A stretch of DNA of 64,000 nt from Planococcus salinarum (GTDB lineage: Bacteria; Bacillota; Bacilli; Bacillales_A; Planococcaceae). Under the pieces are notes generated by a model that worked only from the letters and a program-made list of their open reading frames with translations, was not told the origin of the DNA and ran no database searches. The translations under genes were made by a program, and so were the position numbers. Position 1 is the first letter of the stretch. Each line of letters starts with the position of its first letter. This document shows positions 1 through 9,014 of this stretch, piece after piece. The stretch spans positions 31,704-95,703 of the forward strand of contig NZ_VIFV01000013.1 of assembly GCF_007004625.1 (NCBI RefSeq), written 5' to 3'.

Positions 1-121
1 GTTTCAACTCTTCCGCAACACCCGGAGGTTGCTCACAGGAACAGGCACTGGCAGCAGTTGGCCAGGCCACAGCCCCCGCAATCATTACAGCAATCATCAT
101 AAACAGCAGCACATTTTTCAC
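1..121 (-). CDS. Secreted cysteine-rich protein, N-terminal part only
   Basis: Only the first 40 codons lie in the window; the gene runs off the left edge. A GTG at 121 opens a typical signal peptide (MKN followed by a long hydrophobic stretch and a WPTAASA cleavage region). The mature protein begins near ACSCEQPPGVAEEL. That CSC start just after the signal peptide resembles a family of small secreted Bacillales proteins of unknown role. GGAGAGGA about 9 bases upstream can serve as the ribosome site. No function can be assigned from this fragment. Confidence 0.5.
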   Translation of the reverse strand, partial: MKNVLLFMMIAVMIAGAVAWPTAASACSCEQPPGVAEELK

Positions 122-245
122 AGCAAACCGTCCTCTCCGGCAAATTGCAGCCTCTTTGTTCAATTAGTAGCAATGCCTTCGAAAAAGTTTCACCAAAAAA
201 CTGCCGCAATGAAATTCAGCGCGACAGCTGCTGCGATTTAGCTAT

Positions 246-749
246 TCACTTACTGTCCATTGCTCTTACTTCGCCGGTTTCCACTAATTGCTTCAACCCT
301 TCAAACATCTTGTCCCACCCTGCTTCTGACTGTTCGCTGTACTCCTTCATTGCGCTCTCGATGTCCTCAGGGCCCCAGCTCTCTTCATGAGGCACAATAA
401 TCTCCTGTTTGAACGTCATTTCACATGCTCTTCCAACCGGCGAAACCCAAACGATGATCTGGTCCTGCAGGTCGTTGAATTGAGGCATTTCAAAAGTGAA
501 TCCCAGCCGGTGAGGCGCGTCGATTTCCAAATACTCCCCCGTCGCCCGATATTCCTCGCCTTCCCTCCGGTCAACAATTTCCCATTTCCCGCCCACTCGC
601 AGGTCATTTCTCGCAACCTCATTCGTGGCTTCCGTCGTGAACAGCCATTTTTTCATAAGCTCCGGCTTGGTCCAGGCTTTGAAGACATCATTCGAGTTCG
701 CATTAATCCTTCGCGCCATGGTCAGAACAATTGTCGCTGTCTTCTTCAT
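246..749 (-). CDS. SRPBCC / AHSA1-type protein
   Basis: A 167-residue single-domain protein of the activator-of-Hsp90-ATPase-homologue (AHSA1) branch of the SRPBCC fold. Visible marks are the N-terminal TMARRINANSNDVFKAWT strand, the KKWLF segment and the C-terminal helix with GWDKMFEGLKQLVE. The family binds hydrophobic ligands in a deep cavity; the ligand here cannot be read from sequence. The frame is open for another 47 codons upstream, but the ATG at 749 is preferred because GAGGAGCG lies 5-7 bases before it, and the upstream part overlaps the terminator of the PilZ gene. It is monocistronic as far as can be seen. Confidence 0.8.
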   Translation of the reverse strand: MKKTATIVLTMARRINANSNDVFKAWTKPELMKKWLFTTEATNEVARNDLRVGGKWEIVDRREGEEYRATGEYLEIDAPHRLGFTFEMPQFNDLQDQIIVWVSPVGRACEMTFKQEIIVPHEESWGPEDIESAMKEYSEQSEAGWDKMFEGLKQLVETGEVRAMDSK

Positions 750-838
750 TTTTACGCTCCTCTCTGAATAAATTAACGAAATATTCTTAAATTTTATTTT
801 AACATACATCCTTTGCAACTTTTCAGATATAAAAAAAA

Positions 839-869
839 GCTGACGCCGCGAAATTTTCGCGGCGTCAGC
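839..869 (-). terminator. Intrinsic terminator of the PilZ gene
   Basis: A 13-bp perfect GC-rich stem (GCTGACGCCGCGA with its complement) is followed on the minus strand by eight T residues (831-838). It starts about 18 bases after the PilZ stop codon. Confidence 0.9.
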
Positions 870-886
870 TTCCTCTACAATAATGC

Positions 887-1237
887 TCAATCGGCGTAGG
901 AACCTTTTCTTTGGCGGATCTGATAATAATTAAGGTGTTTGAATAATACAGATGACGTCTCCTGATCGATTGTAAAGCCGACCCCGTACTCGACTCTGTC
1001 ATTTCTCGTCGATTTCCGGACAATCGCCCCTTCAATCAAAAAGGAACTATCCAGTATTTCAAAGCTGCATTCCAGTCTTTCGCCCATTGGAATATTCACC
1101 GGTGAAGAGAAACGCATTCCATTCACACTGATGTTTTCAATGTGAATGGACATCGGTGCTTCGCCGAGACGGGTTATTTTGCCATTGACCGATTCATGAA
1201 AAATTACACGGAAAAACTCACGTCGATTTTCGCTCAT
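887..1237 (-). CDS. PilZ domain protein (c-di-GMP receptor)
   Basis: A stand-alone 116-residue PilZ domain. The c-di-GMP signature is complete: RREFFR at residues 5-10 (the RxxxR part) and N35-x-S37-x-x-G40 (the D/NxSxxG part). Such small PilZ proteins usually pass the c-di-GMP signal to a partner protein by direct contact. It lies downstream of the flagellar operon, separated from the last operon gene by an interspersed repeat (1297-1630). A flagellar or motor target, as for YcgR/DgrA, is reasonable but is inference. The start is supported by AAGGGGAGAAGG before the ATG. Confidence 0.85.
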   Translation of the reverse strand: MSENRREFFRVIFHESVNGKITRLGEAPMSIHIENISVNGMRFSSPVNIPMGERLECSFEILDSSFLIEGAIVRKSTRNDRVEYGVGFTIDQETSSVLFKHLNYYQIRQRKGSYAD

Positions 1238-1296
1238 TTCCTTCTCCCCTTAGTGTTCTCTCTTTTTTTATAAAGATACTGTTATTAACTCCAGAT

Positions 1297-1630
1297 AAGT
1301 TGAACTAAAGAAATAGCATAAATATGCCGCTTCGTCGCTTTGGACAGTGCTCCCGCAGTAAGCCGAGAAGAACACTCGTCTTATTGCCTCGCTCCGTCCT
1401 GCGGCGCTCCTTCGCTGGGATTCACTTCCAGATATGGAGCAAAACAGCGAAGAGTTGGCCGAAGCCTGCGAGGACAACTCTTTGCGACGAAGCAGCGAAG
1501 CGATGCAGGAGCACCGGTTTGAGCCCCCGGCAGTCGGCACCGCGACGTCCTGTCGCGCCGACTGCATGACCCACATCCTGTGGGCCCGCAAGCGAGCTGT
1601 TTTGCGTAATATCGATTATTAATTCAACCT
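1297..1630. repeat. Interspersed hairpin repeat, copy A
   Basis: Copy A has a short terminal inverted repeat (AAGTTGAA at 1297, TTCAACCT at 1623). The left module carries a CAGTAAG/CTTATTG stem. The right hairpin is bounded by GATATGGAGCAAAACAGC at 1431 and GCTGTTTTGCGTAATATC ending at 1613. The middle of the right hairpin is replaced by a variable-arm hairpin (AAGAGTTG/CAACTCTT, 1450-1482) followed by the constant tail TGCGACGAAGC at about 1483. The open frames across it are not protein genes. Confidence 0.85.
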
Positions 1631-1645
1631 ATACAGACAAAGCCT

Positions 1646-2083
1646 TTACATGTATAAATTAATCAGCAAGCCTTTAATTTCTCCGATTGACTGGAGAGTA
1701 TCCAAGCCTTCCCTTTCATTATTTAACACTTCGTCCTGAAGTTCAATCAATTTTTTGTCAATGACTTCCACAATTTGATGATTTTTCATGCCGCCACCGG
1801 GAGAAAAGCTTTGTTTATCCGATAATTGCAGGCCAAAACTCAGGGCTTCTCTCATAAATTCTTTTACAAGATTTTTGTATTCCCGCAAATTTTCAAATGT
1901 CCGCTGCTCCCCGAGCTTTTCGCCTTGTGCGTCCACCCGGCTCATCAATTGATGCAAAGCATCAAGCTGTAATTTCGACTGGGATTTCTTCATGACGCTG
2001 GCAAATGAATCGATGGACTTGTTTTCCATTGCATTTTTCTGAATCCGGTCACCCGGAATTTTTGTCTGGCTTTCGATGCGCAT
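1646..2083 (-). CDS. YaaR-like (DUF327) protein at end of flagellar operon
   Basis: A 145-residue helical protein of the YaaR/DUF327 family. Diagnostic stretches are LDALHQLMSRVDAQGEKL, RTFENLREYKNLVKEFMRE and the C-terminal GEIKGLLINLYM. The biochemical role of the family is unknown. It follows the SwrB-like gene by 15 bases, so it is the last gene of the large flagellar transcript. This position suggests a motility-linked job (inference). A GTG three codons upstream (2092) is an alternative start; the ATG at 2083 has the better spaced GGGGTG. Confidence 0.75.
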   Translation of the reverse strand: MRIESQTKIPGDRIQKNAMENKSIDSFASVMKKSQSKLQLDALHQLMSRVDAQGEKLGEQRTFENLREYKNLVKEFMREALSFGLQLSDKQSFSPGGGMKNHQIVEVIDKKLIELQDEVLNNEREGLDTLQSIGEIKGLLINLYM

Positions 2084-2098
2084 CGCTGTCACCCCATC

Positions 2099-2608
2099 TT
2101 ACTTTTGATAACTTTGTTTTTTCTTGAACATATTGATGATCAATTCGATTTCTCCACGTTCTGCCGAGACCACTTTGGTAATTTGTGCCGTTGAAAAACC
2201 CTGTTTGTGCAATTGCTCGATCTTTTCATTTTCCGGCAATGCCGGATCGACTGCAGGCTCTGCGGGCTTTACCGCTTCTTTTTGTTTTACTGCTTTTATT
2301 TTCTTCGCAGTTGGCACCGGTTCCATTGCCGGAGCAGCCGGTTCACCGCCGATTTTCTGTTCGAGCTCGTGCAGCCGATCTGCCATCCGGCTTTCTTTTT
2401 GTGCAATATGTTCAACGAGCCGGTTATAAAGTTCATCATTTTCCTGTTCCAGATTCGCTACAAACTCTTCCATGCTTGCATTCACGGACTCCGCATCTTC
2501 AAGCATCGCTTTTCGCTGTTTCTGGAATTGGGACAACACGATAAACGATCGTATATTCACCGCTATCGCCAATAAAATAAGTCCAATCAGCAGCCATTCC
2601 ATAGCCAT
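2099..2608 (-). CDS. swrB: SwrB-like membrane-anchored coiled-coil protein
   Basis: A protein of about 169 residues with one N-terminal membrane segment (EWLLIGLILLAIAVNI), a long acidic coiled coil (about residues 25-85), a Pro/Ala/Lys-rich linker and a C-terminal helical motif. SwrB of Bacillus subtilis lies in the same place directly after sigD and has the same architecture. There it promotes assembly of the flagellar export apparatus and raises SigD activity. Sequence identity is too low to be certain from reading alone, so the symbol rests mainly on position and layout. ATGs at 2608 and 2602 are both possible starts. Confidence 0.6.
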   Translation of the reverse strand: MAMEWLLIGLILLAIAVNIRSFIVLSQFQKQRKAMLEDAESVNASMEEFVANLEQENDELYNRLVEHIAQKESRMADRLHELEQKIGGEPAAPAMEPVPTAKKIKAVKQKEAVKPAEPAVDPALPENEKIEQLHKQGFSTAQITKVVSAERGEIELIINMFKKKQSYQK

Positions 2609-2635
2609 CACCTGTCTTTCCGTAACATCCAACAC

Positions 2636-3427
2636 CTAATAATATTCATGGACTGAAAGCGTCGCTGAATGCAGCCGCAAGATCGCTTTTGAGTGCAATT
2701 GGGAAACACGGGACACACTCACGCCCAGTACTTCCGCAATCTCCGTCAATTTCAAATCTTCGAAATAGCATAAAGAAACGACAATTTTTTCTTTTTCGGG
2801 TAAACGCCCAATTGCGGCACCCAATGCCTCTTTGATGGTTCGCTCATAGAGACGGCGCTCAGGCGATCCCGCTTCACCGTTTCCGACAATATTGTATTTG
2901 CCTATCTGATTATTGTCTTCGTATGGATTTTCATCCATCGAAATCATGGTGGATAATGCCGCATCCGACACGGTTTTATTGAGCTCGGCTTTCGTGATGC
3001 CCAGGAACTTGCTGACCTCGGCATCGGTCACCGAATGATTGTTTTCCTGTTCAAGAATGGCATAGGCCTTTTCAATTTTCTTGACCTTTTCGCGCACGGA
3101 ACGCGGCAGCCAGTCATTATGGCGGAGGCCGTCGATGATCGCCCCTTTGATCCTCCAGGCAGCATAGGTTTCAAACTTCAGGTCCCGCTCCAGGTTGAAT
3201 TTATCAAATGCGTCCAAAAGCCCGCCGTAGGAAAGGCTGCGGATATCATCTTTGTCCACTGTTTTGGGCAGGCTGATCATAAAGCGCTGGATTACATAAT
3301 CGACCAGAGGCATATAACGTTCGACCAAATAGTCACCGGCTTCCGGATCACGCTCCTGCTGCCAGCCTTCCCAGTACTCCAATTCTTCTTTTGATAATTT
3401 ATCATTCAACAAGCGTTTCACCACCAT
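2636..3427 (-). CDS. sigD: Flagellar RNA polymerase sigma factor SigD (FliA/WhiG family)
   Basis: A 263-residue group 3 sigma factor that directs transcription of late flagellar genes. Region 2 is visible (YMPLVDYVIQRFM, GGLLDAFDKFN, ETYAAWRIKGAIIDGLR), as are region 3 and the region 4 helix-turn-helix near LTEIAEVLGVSVSRVSQLH. It is encoded inside the early operon and would be held by FlgM (29347-29613). Its targets in this window are the TAAA-N15-GCCGATA promoters before hag, yvyF and flaG. In B. subtilis cheB-A-W-C-D lie between flhG and sigD. Here sigD follows flhG by only 21 bases. Confidence 0.95.
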   Translation of the reverse strand: MVVKRLLNDKLSKEELEYWEGWQQERDPEAGDYLVERYMPLVDYVIQRFMISLPKTVDKDDIRSLSYGGLLDAFDKFNLERDLKFETYAAWRIKGAIIDGLRHNDWLPRSVREKVKKIEKAYAILEQENNHSVTDAEVSKFLGITKAELNKTVSDAALSTMISMDENPYEDNNQIGKYNIVGNGEAGSPERRLYERTIKEALGAAIGRLPEKEKIVVSLCYFEDLKLTEIAEVLGVSVSRVSQLHSKAILRLHSATLSVHEYY

Positions 3428-3448
3428 TCATTTGATACCGCGGCACGT

Positions 3449-4312
3449 CTATTTAAAAAGCATTTTCAGCAAAAATCCCTTGATGCCCAGTTTATAAGGG
3501 ACAGGCAACTCGAGAAATTCAGCCGTCACTTTTTTCATCGCCTGGGAAGCATAGGTATTCGGGAATGCCAATAGGAACGGCACTTGTTTTTTTACAGCTG
3601 CGGGGATATTCGAGTCACTTGGAATATAGCCGAGTGTCCCGATTTCTTTCCCGAGAAACTGCTGCGTCACCTGGCGGAAATTGTCCGCTGTCTGTTGTCC
3701 TTCTTTTTCGGTCGTGCATTGATTGATGATCAACTTCATATGGACATTCGGATCTTTCACATGCACCATCTTTACAATCGAATAGGCATCGGTGATTGAC
3801 GTCGGTTCCGGTGTCGTGACCAGAATCACATCATCCGCGGCCAGGATAAAACGGAGGTTTTCATCCGACAATCCGGCCCCGGTGTCCAAAATCACGTAAT
3901 CGACATGCCCCTGGATTTCACTGAGCTCGTCAAAGAATTTCTTCATCTTCGCTTCATCGAGCTTAAACATTTCGTTGAAGCCCGTTCCGCCGGAAATGAA
4001 CAGCAAGCCGTTCGGCCCCTCTTCGATAATGTCCCAGATCGATAAATCCTTTTCGACCATCGTCGCAATCGATTCTTCCGGTGAACGGCCCAGCAGCACA
4101 TCCACATTGGCAAAGCCAAGGTCGACATCAAATATCAGGACTTTACGATTTTGTTCGACCAGGCTTAAAGCGAAATTCAATGCGAAATTCGATTTCCCGA
4201 CACCGCCTTTACCGCTTGTCACAGCAATCGTTCGCGTTTGTCTGCGTTCTTTTTTAGGTTTTTTCTGCAGCATTTTTTCCCGCAGCTGTTTTGCCTGATC
4301 AATCATTGTCAT
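3449..4312 (-). CDS. flhG: MinD-like ATPase FlhG (YlxH)
   Basis: A 287-residue ParA/MinD-family ATPase with the deviant Walker A motif SGKGGVGKS at residues 33-41, the Walker B-like DVDLGFANVDVLLG and the ILDTGAG segment. FlhG works with the GTPase FlhF to set flagellar number and placement, and interacts with C-ring parts such as FliM/FliY. The N-terminal basic stretch before the ATPase core is typical and carries the FlhF-activating helix. The gene overlaps the end of flhF by 14 bases, which implies translational coupling. Confidence 0.95.
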   Translation of the reverse strand: MTMIDQAKQLREKMLQKKPKKERRQTRTIAVTSGKGGVGKSNFALNFALSLVEQNRKVLIFDVDLGFANVDVLLGRSPEESIATMVEKDLSIWDIIEEGPNGLLFISGGTGFNEMFKLDEAKMKKFFDELSEIQGHVDYVILDTGAGLSDENLRFILAADDVILVTTPEPTSITDAYSIVKMVHVKDPNVHMKLIINQCTTEKEGQQTADNFRQVTQQFLGKEIGTLGYIPSDSNIPAAVKKQVPFLLAFPNTYASQAMKKVTAEFLELPVPYKLGIKGFLLKMLFK

Positions 4313-5456
4313 CTTCCCCTAGCACAAAATTTGCAATCAACTCAGGAGTTGCCGTTAAAATATCATCTGGAACGTTTTGGCCATTGGCAATATAAGTAAC
4401 GGGAATGGAATAATGATAGATCAAATTCAAAATAGCGCCTGAAGAGCTGGTTTCATCCTGCTTTGTCAGCAGCAGCTGGTCCATTTGGATGGTCTGGAAA
4501 TTATCGATGATCTTTTTCATGTCTTCGTATTTGGAAGTCAGGCTCAGCACCAGGTTGATCTGTATTTTATTTTTATCTGTGAGCAGTGCTTCCAGGTCAT
4601 CGATGTATTGCTTTTGCTGGTAATTGCGGCCCGCCGTGTCCATCAGGATGATGTCGCAGGCCTTCAATTCGTTCATCGCGCGGGTCAGGTCTTCAGCTGA
4701 ATCGACCACTTGAATCGGGATATTCAGGATGCCCGCATATGTTTTCAATTGCTCCACTGCCGCAATGCGGTATGTATCCGATGTGATGAGTCCGACCCTC
4801 TTGCCTTCCCGTAACAGCAGATCAGCGGCGATTTTCGCGATGGTCGTCGTTTTGCCGACACCCGTCGGACCGATAAAGCAGATGATTTCGGGATCTTTCA
4901 ATTCCGGCTTTTGCTGATGCAAGCCGATCAGCCGGATGATTTCCGTCTTCGCCATTCTGTGGATATGCGCCGCGGAAATATCGGGTTGCTGGCCCAGCGT
5001 CAACATCATCTTCGAAAGAATCTCTGATTGGATCTCCTTCGTCACTTCCTGGCTGTTCAAGCGCTGGTTCAGCGGTTTTAACGTCACCGGCAAATGATCT
5101 TCTTTCATCGACTGCATCATGAATTGCTTGATGCCCTTTAATTCATTGATCAGATCACCCGTTTGGCGTTCATCCGGGGAGTCTTTATGGTTAACACCGG
5201 TTGATGCATGCTGCGGAGCCGGTTGGCGGATTTCAGCATTTGCCGGTTCATCAGTTTCGGGTTGACTGGCCTTCTTTTTCTTCGGCTTTGCTTCCACGGC
5301 AGCTGTAACTTCAAGCTTCTCTTTCTGGAAAAACCCGATAAAACCGCCAACTTTCACTTTTTTCGTATTCAGGATTAATGCGTCCGCTCCCAAATCTCTT
5401 TTGATCATCGGCAAAGCTTCACTGACATTCTGGACGATATATGTTTTTAATCTCAT
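4299..5456 (-). CDS. flhF: SRP-type GTPase FlhF
   Basis: A 385-residue member of the Ffh/FtsY/FlhF GTPase class. Order: an N-terminal region, a charged variable linker (about residues 55-105), the N domain, then the G domain with the P-loop GPTGVGKTTT near residue 196, DTAGR near 273 and the TKQDE base-recognition loop. FlhF marks where the basal body is built. The ATG directly abuts flhA (shared base at 5456), and the 3' end overlaps flhG. Nothing unusual is seen. Confidence 0.95.
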   Translation of the reverse strand: MRLKTYIVQNVSEALPMIKRDLGADALILNTKKVKVGGFIGFFQKEKLEVTAAVEAKPKKKKASQPETDEPANAEIRQPAPQHASTGVNHKDSPDERQTGDLINELKGIKQFMMQSMKEDHLPVTLKPLNQRLNSQEVTKEIQSEILSKMMLTLGQQPDISAAHIHRMAKTEIIRLIGLHQQKPELKDPEIICFIGPTGVGKTTTIAKIAADLLLREGKRVGLITSDTYRIAAVEQLKTYAGILNIPIQVVDSAEDLTRAMNELKACDIILMDTAGRNYQQKQYIDDLEALLTDKNKIQINLVLSLTSKYEDMKKIIDNFQTIQMDQLLLTKQDETSSSGAILNLIYHYSIPVTYIANGQNVPDDILTATPELIANFVLGEDDND

Positions 5457-7525
5457 CAGACATTTACTCCTCCACTGATATTGACGACGCCGACGCTCTG
5501 AATTTCAATGTTCGGTTCGAGTTCGTTATAGGACAGTACCGGAAGATCCGGTGCAAAACCTTCGATAAACTGACGCATATAGATGCGGATGGCCGGTGAT
5601 GTCAGCAGGATCGGCTGAACGCCGGTCTGCTGCAATTGAGCCGCCTGTTCCGATATTTTCTGGAAAATCAGCTGTGACGTTTCCGGGTCGATCGACAAGT
5701 AATTGCCCTGATCGGATCGATGTACCGATTCCGCGAATTTCTTCTCGACGCTGGCGCCTGCCGTAATGACTTTCAGGGCTTCATTCTGCGGCGCATACTG
5801 CAACGTAATCTGGCGTGACAATGACCGTCTCACGTATTCGGTCAGAACATCCGTATCTTTTGTTTGCGATGAATAATCTGCCAGCGTTTCCAGGATGATC
5901 AGCAGGTTACGGATGGAAACTTTCTCTTTCAAAAGCTTCATCAGCACCTTCTGCACTTCACCGATGGTCATTAAGTTTGGAATCAATTCTTCGACAACCG
6001 CCGGGCTCGCTTCACGCATATTTTCAATCAGCGATTTCACTTCCTGGCGGCCGATCAACTCATGGGCATGGCGCTTGATGACTTCTGTCAGATGCGTCGA
6101 CACCACGGAAGGTGGATCCACGATCGCGTATCCGGCCATTTCAGCGTCTTCTTTCATGCTGTCATTAACCCACAACGCAGGCATGCCGAATGCGGGTTCA
6201 ATTGTTTCAATGCCTTCAATGCTGTCGTCGTCGATTCCCGGGCTCATTGCGAGATAATGATCGAGCATAATTTCACCCGCGGCAACGCGGTTCCCTTTGA
6301 TCTTAATGATGTATTCGTTCGGCCGGAGCTGAATATTATCGCGGATGCGGATGACCGGCACCACGATTCCAAGCTCCATCGCCAATTGCCGGCGGATCAT
6401 GATGACCCGGTCCAGCAAATCGCCGCCCTGGTTTTTATCTGCAATCGGAATCAGGCCGTAACCGAATTCAAATTCGATGGCATCGACATGCAAAAGGTCG
6501 ATAACGCTTTCCGGACTTTTCATGGCTTCAAGCTCTTTACCGTCTCCGGAATCGGCTTCTTTTTCGGATTTTTCTTCTGCATTCAACGCTTTTTGCATTT
6601 TATAAGCTGCGAATGAAATGACACCTGCCACCGGCAAAATCAATAAAGGATTAATCGGTGTCAGGAATGCAATCATCATCAAAGTTGCAGAGACCACATA
6701 CATCATTTTCGGATAGGCAAAAAGCTGCTTTGTAATATCCGATCCCAGGTTGCCGTCAGAAACGGCTCTCGTTACGACAATACCCATCGCAGTCGAGATC
6801 AATAAAGCCGGAATCTGGCTCACAAGGCCGTCCCCGATGGACAGTAGCGTAAACAGACTGGCCGCTTCGCCGACCGGCAGGTTATGTACCATAACCCCAA
6901 TCAGCAATCCGCCGATAATGTTAATGATCGTAATAATAATGCCTGCGATAGCGTCCCCTTTTACGAATTTACTGGCACCATCCATGGCCCCGTAAAAATC
7001 CGCTTCCTGGCTGACTTTTTCACGGCGGTTTTTCGCTTCCAGATCGGAAATCATTCCTGCGCCCAGATCGGCGTCGATACTCATCTGTTTGCCGGGCATC
7101 GAGTCGAGCGTAAAGCGTGCAGCAACTTCCGCTACCCGCTCCGACCCTTTTGTGATGACCAGAAATTGAATGATGACAAGAATCAGGAAGACGAGGATAC
7201 CGATAATGGCACTGCCTCCGACAACAAAGGAACCGAACGTTTCGATCACTTGACCACCGGTTTGATTGGTCAGAATCGACCGTGTCGTTGAAACGTTCAG
7301 TCCGAGACGGAAAAGCGTCGTCAACAGCAGCAAAGTCGGGAAAATCGAGAATTGCAGCGCTTCTTTCGTATTCATTGCCACCAGCAGAATTGTCATGGCC
7401 AGGCTGATATTTATCAGGATGAGGAAATCGAGTAATAAGGGCGGCAATGGAATGACCATCATGACGACGATCATAAGTACGGATACTAAGACTGCATAAT
7501 CTCTGATTTTCAAGTTATTTCCCAT
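5456..7525 (-). CDS. flhA: Flagellar export gate protein FlhA
   Basis: A 689-residue protein with about eight N-terminal membrane segments and a large cytoplasmic C-terminal domain. The family signature DSMPGKQMSIDADLGAGMI lies in the cytoplasmic loop. FlhA forms the nonameric ring of the flagellar type III export gate, couples export to the proton gradient and docks chaperone-substrate complexes. It is complete, including the conserved LETLADYSSQTKD segment. An interspersed repeat (copy B) fills the 400-base gap between this gene and flhB, although both are on the same strand and operon. Confidence 0.97.
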   Translation of the reverse strand: MGNNLKIRDYAVLVSVLMIVVMMVIPLPPLLLDFLILINISLAMTILLVAMNTKEALQFSIFPTLLLLTTLFRLGLNVSTTRSILTNQTGGQVIETFGSFVVGGSAIIGILVFLILVIIQFLVITKGSERVAEVAARFTLDSMPGKQMSIDADLGAGMISDLEAKNRREKVSQEADFYGAMDGASKFVKGDAIAGIIITIINIIGGLLIGVMVHNLPVGEAASLFTLLSIGDGLVSQIPALLISTAMGIVVTRAVSDGNLGSDITKQLFAYPKMMYVVSATLMMIAFLTPINPLLILPVAGVISFAAYKMQKALNAEEKSEKEADSGDGKELEAMKSPESVIDLLHVDAIEFEFGYGLIPIADKNQGGDLLDRVIMIRRQLAMELGIVVPVIRIRDNIQLRPNEYIIKIKGNRVAAGEIMLDHYLAMSPGIDDDSIEGIETIEPAFGMPALWVNDSMKEDAEMAGYAIVDPPSVVSTHLTEVIKRHAHELIGRQEVKSLIENMREASPAVVEELIPNLMTIGEVQKVLMKLLKEKVSIRNLLIILETLADYSSQTKDTDVLTEYVRRSLSRQITLQYAPQNEALKVITAGASVEKKFAESVHRSDQGNYLSIDPETSQLIFQKISEQAAQLQQTGVQPILLTSPAIRIYMRQFIEGFAPDLPVLSYNELEPNIEIQSVGVVNISGGVNV

Positions 7526-7558
7526 CTCCTAATGCTTTCGTGAATGTTTTTATGTAAT

Positions 7559-7925
7559 GAAATTTACTTTAATAAGTCGCTTGGCGCTTAGGACAGGGCA
7601 AAGATTATGCTCCTGCGCACTGCTCGTCGCAAAGGTGCGCCATCTTCGTTTGGCGACCTTAGCTCCCGCAATAAGCCGAGAAGTGCACTCGTCTTATTGC
7701 TCCGCTCAGTCCGGAGGCGCGCCGGCGCTGAGAGAAGTTTCTGGAGATATGGAGCAAAACAGCGAAGACGCCTTGGGGAGCAGAAACAGAGTTGGCTTTC
7801 CAACTCTGTTTCGAGCGAAGTGCTGAGATCCACTCGGGCGAAGTGAAACGAGACCGAGTTAGCTCAGCGCAAGCCCCCAGGCAAGCAAGCTGTTTTGCGG
7901 AATATCGATTAAAAATTTATATTTC
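7559..7925. repeat. Interspersed hairpin repeat, copy B
   Basis: A full-length copy within the operon between flhA and flhB. The left module has GCAATAAG...CTTATTGC stems and an extra nested hairpin. The right hairpin runs 7746-7906 with ends GATATGGAGCAAAACAGC and GCTGTTTTGCGGAATATC. Inserted into its left arm is a perfect 13-bp hairpin, GAAACAGAGTTGG/CCAACTCTGTTTC (7783-7812). It fills the whole spacer and ends at the flhB stop codon. Confidence 0.85.
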
Positions 7926-9014
7926 TTAACTGATCTTCCCTTTCAAACGGTAGATATATGCCAAAACCTCTGCTACGGCCATGAAGAGATCTTCCGGCAC
8001 ATAGTCGCCAACCTCTACTTGTGCGTAGAGCGCGCGGGCGAGCGGTTTATTTTCCATAATCACAATATCAAGTTCTTTCGCTTTTTCTTTGATTTTCAGT
8101 GCCAGATGGTCTTTCCCCATCGCAATAACCTGCGGGGATTCCATCGTTTCGGCATCATATTTGATTGCGATCGCATAATGCGTCGGGTTCGTAATGAGCA
8201 CATCCGCGTTCGGTAAATCCTGGATCATCCGGTTCATACTCATCTGCCGTTGCTTTTCTTTGATCTTTTGTTTGATGAGGGGATCACCCTCTGCTTTTTT
8301 GTATTCATCTTTTATGTCCTGTTTCGACATCTTTATTCCTTTTTCGAATTCGTATTTCTGATAAATATAATCCAGCACCGCAAGGCTCAACAGGATCAGT
8401 GAAGCGGTCAGGCCCAGTTTGATGACCAGTCCGCCCACAAAGCTCAATGCGTGCGGAACGCTCTGCTGGGACAATAAAAACAATTCTTCTTTTGCAAGCC
8501 AGAGCACGAGAAAAGCCGCAGTTCCGATGATGGAAATCTTCAGCAATGATTTTGCCAATTCCACCAATGCGCGTACTGAGAAAATCCGTTTTGCTCCTTT
8601 GATCGGATCGATTCGTTCAAACTTTGCCATAAGGGGGTCGCTTGAAAAAATCGGGCCAATTTGTATGTAGTTTCCCAAAAACCCGAAAACCATACCGATC
8701 AGCGCCATCGGGACCATGATCTTGAATCCTTCATACGCCATTTGTTCCAGCATGGTGCGGGTGGAAGCCGGGGTCAGCTCCCAACTGATGAATTGGGTAA
8801 GGTTGATGCGGAAGATTCCAAGAATCTGTTCCAGCATCCAGCCGCCTGTAAAGAACAGCAGGAGGATACCGCCAAGCATAATCATGGCGGCAGCGACTTC
8901 CGGGCTTTTTGCCACCTGCCCTTTGCGTTTCGATTCCTGCCTTTTTTGCGGTGTCGCTTTTTCGGTTTTTTCACCTGCGAAAAATTGAAGATCGAGAACC
9001 AGTCGTTTCTGCAC
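7926..9014 (-). CDS. flhB: Flagellar export switch protein FlhB
   Basis: A 362-residue export-gate protein with four membrane segments followed by the cytoplasmic autocleaving domain. The cleavage motif NPTH is at residues 276-279; cleavage between N276 and P277 permits the change of export specificity from rod/hook to filament proteins once FliK has measured the hook. The N-terminal EKTEKATPQKR box is typical. It directly follows fliR with no gap. Confidence 0.97.
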   Translation of the reverse strand: MQKRLVLDLQFFAGEKTEKATPQKRQESKRKGQVAKSPEVAAAMIMLGGILLLFFTGGWMLEQILGIFRINLTQFISWELTPASTRTMLEQMAYEGFKIMVPMALIGMVFGFLGNYIQIGPIFSSDPLMAKFERIDPIKGAKRIFSVRALVELAKSLLKISIIGTAAFLVLWLAKEELFLLSQQSVPHALSFVGGLVIKLGLTASLILLSLAVLDYIYQKYEFEKGIKMSKQDIKDEYKKAEGDPLIKQKIKEKQRQMSMNRMIQDLPNADVLITNPTHYAIAIKYDAETMESPQVIAMGKDHLALKIKEKAKELDIVIMENKPLARALYAQVEVGDYVPEDLFMAVAEVLAYIYRLKGKIS